A stretch of DNA of 18,545 nt from an uncultured Opitutia bacterium (GTDB lineage: Bacteria > Verrucomicrobiota > Verrucomicrobiia > Opitutales > UBA953), in the NCBI GenBank assembly GCA_937874455.1, contig CALNBE010000051.1:1-18545 (forward strand). The letters are read 5' to 3'. Numbering within the stretch: the stretch's first letter is position 1; every line of letters begins with the position of its first letter. The notes beneath the pieces are model-generated. The model ran no database searches and was not told the origin of the DNA. It saw only the letters and a list, made by a program, of their open reading frames with translations. Below are positions 17,121 through 18,545 of the stretch, piece by piece. Made by a program: the position numbers and the translations under genes.

Positions 17121-18545
17121 ATGCCTTGCGGCGTGATGGAAGAATCTTTCCCTTGCGGGCCTGTGGCTTTGGTAACCCGACAGTCAATTGAAGATGTGCG
17201 ATTGCGCGCCGACATGGTGGCGTTGATTGGGGATTACACGGCCCTGAAGAAGGCGGGGGCGAGCTGGAAGGGGCTGAGTCCGTTTGCGGCGGAAAAAACG
17301 CCCTCCTTTTATGTGCATCCGGACAAGGGTTTTTTTTACTGTTTCAGCACGAATCAGGGCGGGGATATTTTTCGGTTTTTGATGTTGAAGGAGGGGCTGA
17401 ATTTTCAGGAGGCGGTGGAGCGGGTGGCGGCCCGTTTTGGCATTTCCGTGCAATACGAGGCGGGCGGGCTGACGGGGGATGAGCGCAGTTTGCGCGCCCA
17501 GCTATTGGGGGTGCATGACACGGCGACGGCGCATTTTGCGGCGGCTTTTCGGGCAAGGGAAAGGCAGGCGGAGGCGGTGCGGGAGTATTGGACGGCGCAA
17601 AGGAAATTTTCCATGGCGGTGGCGGAGGAATTCCAGGTGGGGCTGGCGTCGGTGGATGGCGGAGGGCTGGCCCATTTGTTATTGAAAACAGGATATGAAA
17701 AGGAGGCGCTGGCCCGCTCGGGACTGTTTGTTGGGATGGACTACTCGCCGGACCCGCTGCGGTGGCGTCCACGTTTTCGTGGACGGCTGATGATTCCGAT
17801 CCGGGATGTGCAGGGGCGGGTGGTGGCGTTCACCGCGCGCCAACTGGCGATAACTCCGAAGGACGACCCGAGTCACGAGGCGAAATATGTGAATTCGCCG
17901 GAGACGGAAATTTTTCACAAGAGTCACATTCTGTTCAATTTGGACAAGGCGCGGCGGAACATTGGGGAGGATGCGCCGGTGGTGTTGGTGGAGGGACAGT
18001 TAGACGCGATCCGGGCCTATACGTGCGGTGTGAAAACAGCGGTGGCCTCGCAGGGCACGGCGATCGGGGAAGAGCATCTGGCTCTGGTGCGGCGTTTTAC
18101 CCGGCGGCTCGATGCGTTGCTGGACGCGGACCGGGCGGGGCAGGCGGCGGCGATGAAGCTGCTCCCGCTGGCGATGAAGGCCGGGATGGAGGTGCGGGTG
18201 TTGCAGGTGCCGGGGGGGAAGGACCCTGACGAGTTTTTTGCCGAGCAGGGAAGTGATGGCTGGGAAAAGGTGGAAAAGACGGCGAGCAGCGCGATTTCCT
18301 TTGCCGTCCGAGGATTGCTACCGCCGGGGAATGATTTTTCCACGGCGCGAAAACTGGAGGCTTTGGAGTCGCTTTATGGCATTATCGCCCAAGCGGAGTC
18401 GGCTGTGGCGCAGGAAGAGGCAATGACGGAGGCTTGCCGGCTGGCGGGGCTGGAGCGGGCGACCTCGGGGCGTCTCGAGGTCAACGGGAACGACCTGGGC
18501 AAGCTCACCGAGCTTAGCGAGGATGTCGTCGAACAACGCAATGAA
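17121..18545 (+). CDS. dnaG: DNA primase DnaG, 5' part, with degenerate zinc-binding site (3' end outside window)
   Basis: Makes RNA primers for replication with the DnaB helicase. 475 residues are visible and the frame is open at the right edge. The N-terminal CHC2-type domain is clear, but three of four zinc ligands are replaced: SPFAAEKTPSF has Ser53 and Ala56 where CPFHxEKTPSF has Cys and His, and FYCFSTNQGGD keeps Cys74 but has Thr77 for the last Cys. The catalytic core is intact in outline: RFRGRLMIPI, KYVNSPETEIFHKS, then the TOPRIM motifs LVEGQLDAI, SQGTA and LLDADRAGQAAA, and DPDEFF. The C-terminal helicase-binding domain is not in the window. The start ATG at 17121 follows an in-frame stop at 17091; the ATG at 17136 (MEESFPCGP) is an alternative. 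Confidence 0.92.
   Translation, partial: MPCGVMEESFPCGPVALVTRQSIEDVRLRADMVALIGDYTALKKAGASWKGLSPFAAEKTPSFYVHPDKGFFYCFSTNQGGDIFRFLMLKEGLNFQEAVERVAARFGISVQYEAGGLTGDERSLRAQLLGVHDTATAHFAAAFRARERQAEAVREYWTAQRKFSMAVAEEFQVGLASVDGGGLAHLLLKTGYEKEALARSGLFVGMDYSPDPLRWRPRFRGRLMIPIRDVQGRVVAFTARQLAITPKDDPSHEAKYVNSPETEIFHKSHILFNLDKARRNIGEDAPVVLVEGQLDAIRAYTCGVKTAVASQGTAIGEEHLALVRRFTRRLDALLDADRAGQAAAMKLLPLAMKAGMEVRVLQVPGGKDPDEFFAEQGSDGWEKVEKTASSAISFAVRGLLPPGNDFSTARKLEALESLYGIIAQAESAVAQEEAMTEACRLAGLERATSGRLEVNGNDLGKLTELSEDVVEQRNE

Overview
The window looks like a piece of a Verrucomicrobiota chromosome, probably near Opitutae. It is G+C-rich. It carries a large protein resembling Verru_Chthon cassette protein A, a Tat-exported Gfo/Idh/MocA oxidoreductase of the kind common in Verrucomicrobia and Planctomycetes, and a DnaG primase whose zinc site is mostly lost. 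Almost none of the chosen start codons has a recognisable Shine-Dalgarno sequence. The genus-level placement is inference.

Layout: 1-2478 (+) is the 3' part of the Verru_Chthon A-like gene. 2586-4028 (+) is the Tat-exported oxidoreductase, which ends at a perfect 34-bp palindromic terminator (4071-4104) shared with a convergent glycolytic pair, pgk then tpiA (6222 down to 4144, minus). An IclR-type regulator (6400-7149, minus) has its own terminator and an A+T-rich upstream region. rsmD (7400-7966, minus) follows. An Aas-like acyltransferase/AMP-ligase gene (8205-10702, +) is frameshifted by a 119-bp insertion between 20-bp direct repeats. From 15278 down to 10699 on the minus strand runs an apparent operon: menD, folA, an O-antigen-ligase-like membrane protein with TPRs, and a 78-residue membrane protein; the last three genes are linked by ATGA overlaps. 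A class I acetyl/succinyl-CoA:CoA-transferase gene (15395-16885, minus) is divergent from dnaG (17121 to the right edge, +) across an A+T-rich intergenic region. No rRNA, tRNA, CRISPR array or insertion sequence was seen.

Functions are mostly housekeeping: glycolysis, rRNA methylation, menaquinone and folate synthesis, surface polysaccharide, acetate/CoA metabolism, lysophospholipid repair and replication priming.

The most unusual signal is not a gene. The 10-mer GCGGAGGAAA occurs 18 times exactly on the plus strand and once on the minus strand, about one per kb. It is read in different codon frames and lies mostly antisense in minus-strand genes, so selection appears to act on the DNA strand, not on protein or mRNA. 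Together with G-rich plus-strand and C-rich minus-strand codon use, this suggests the plus strand is the leading strand and the 10-mer is a polar chromosomal signal (Chi-like, KOPS-like or another architecture-imparting sequence).
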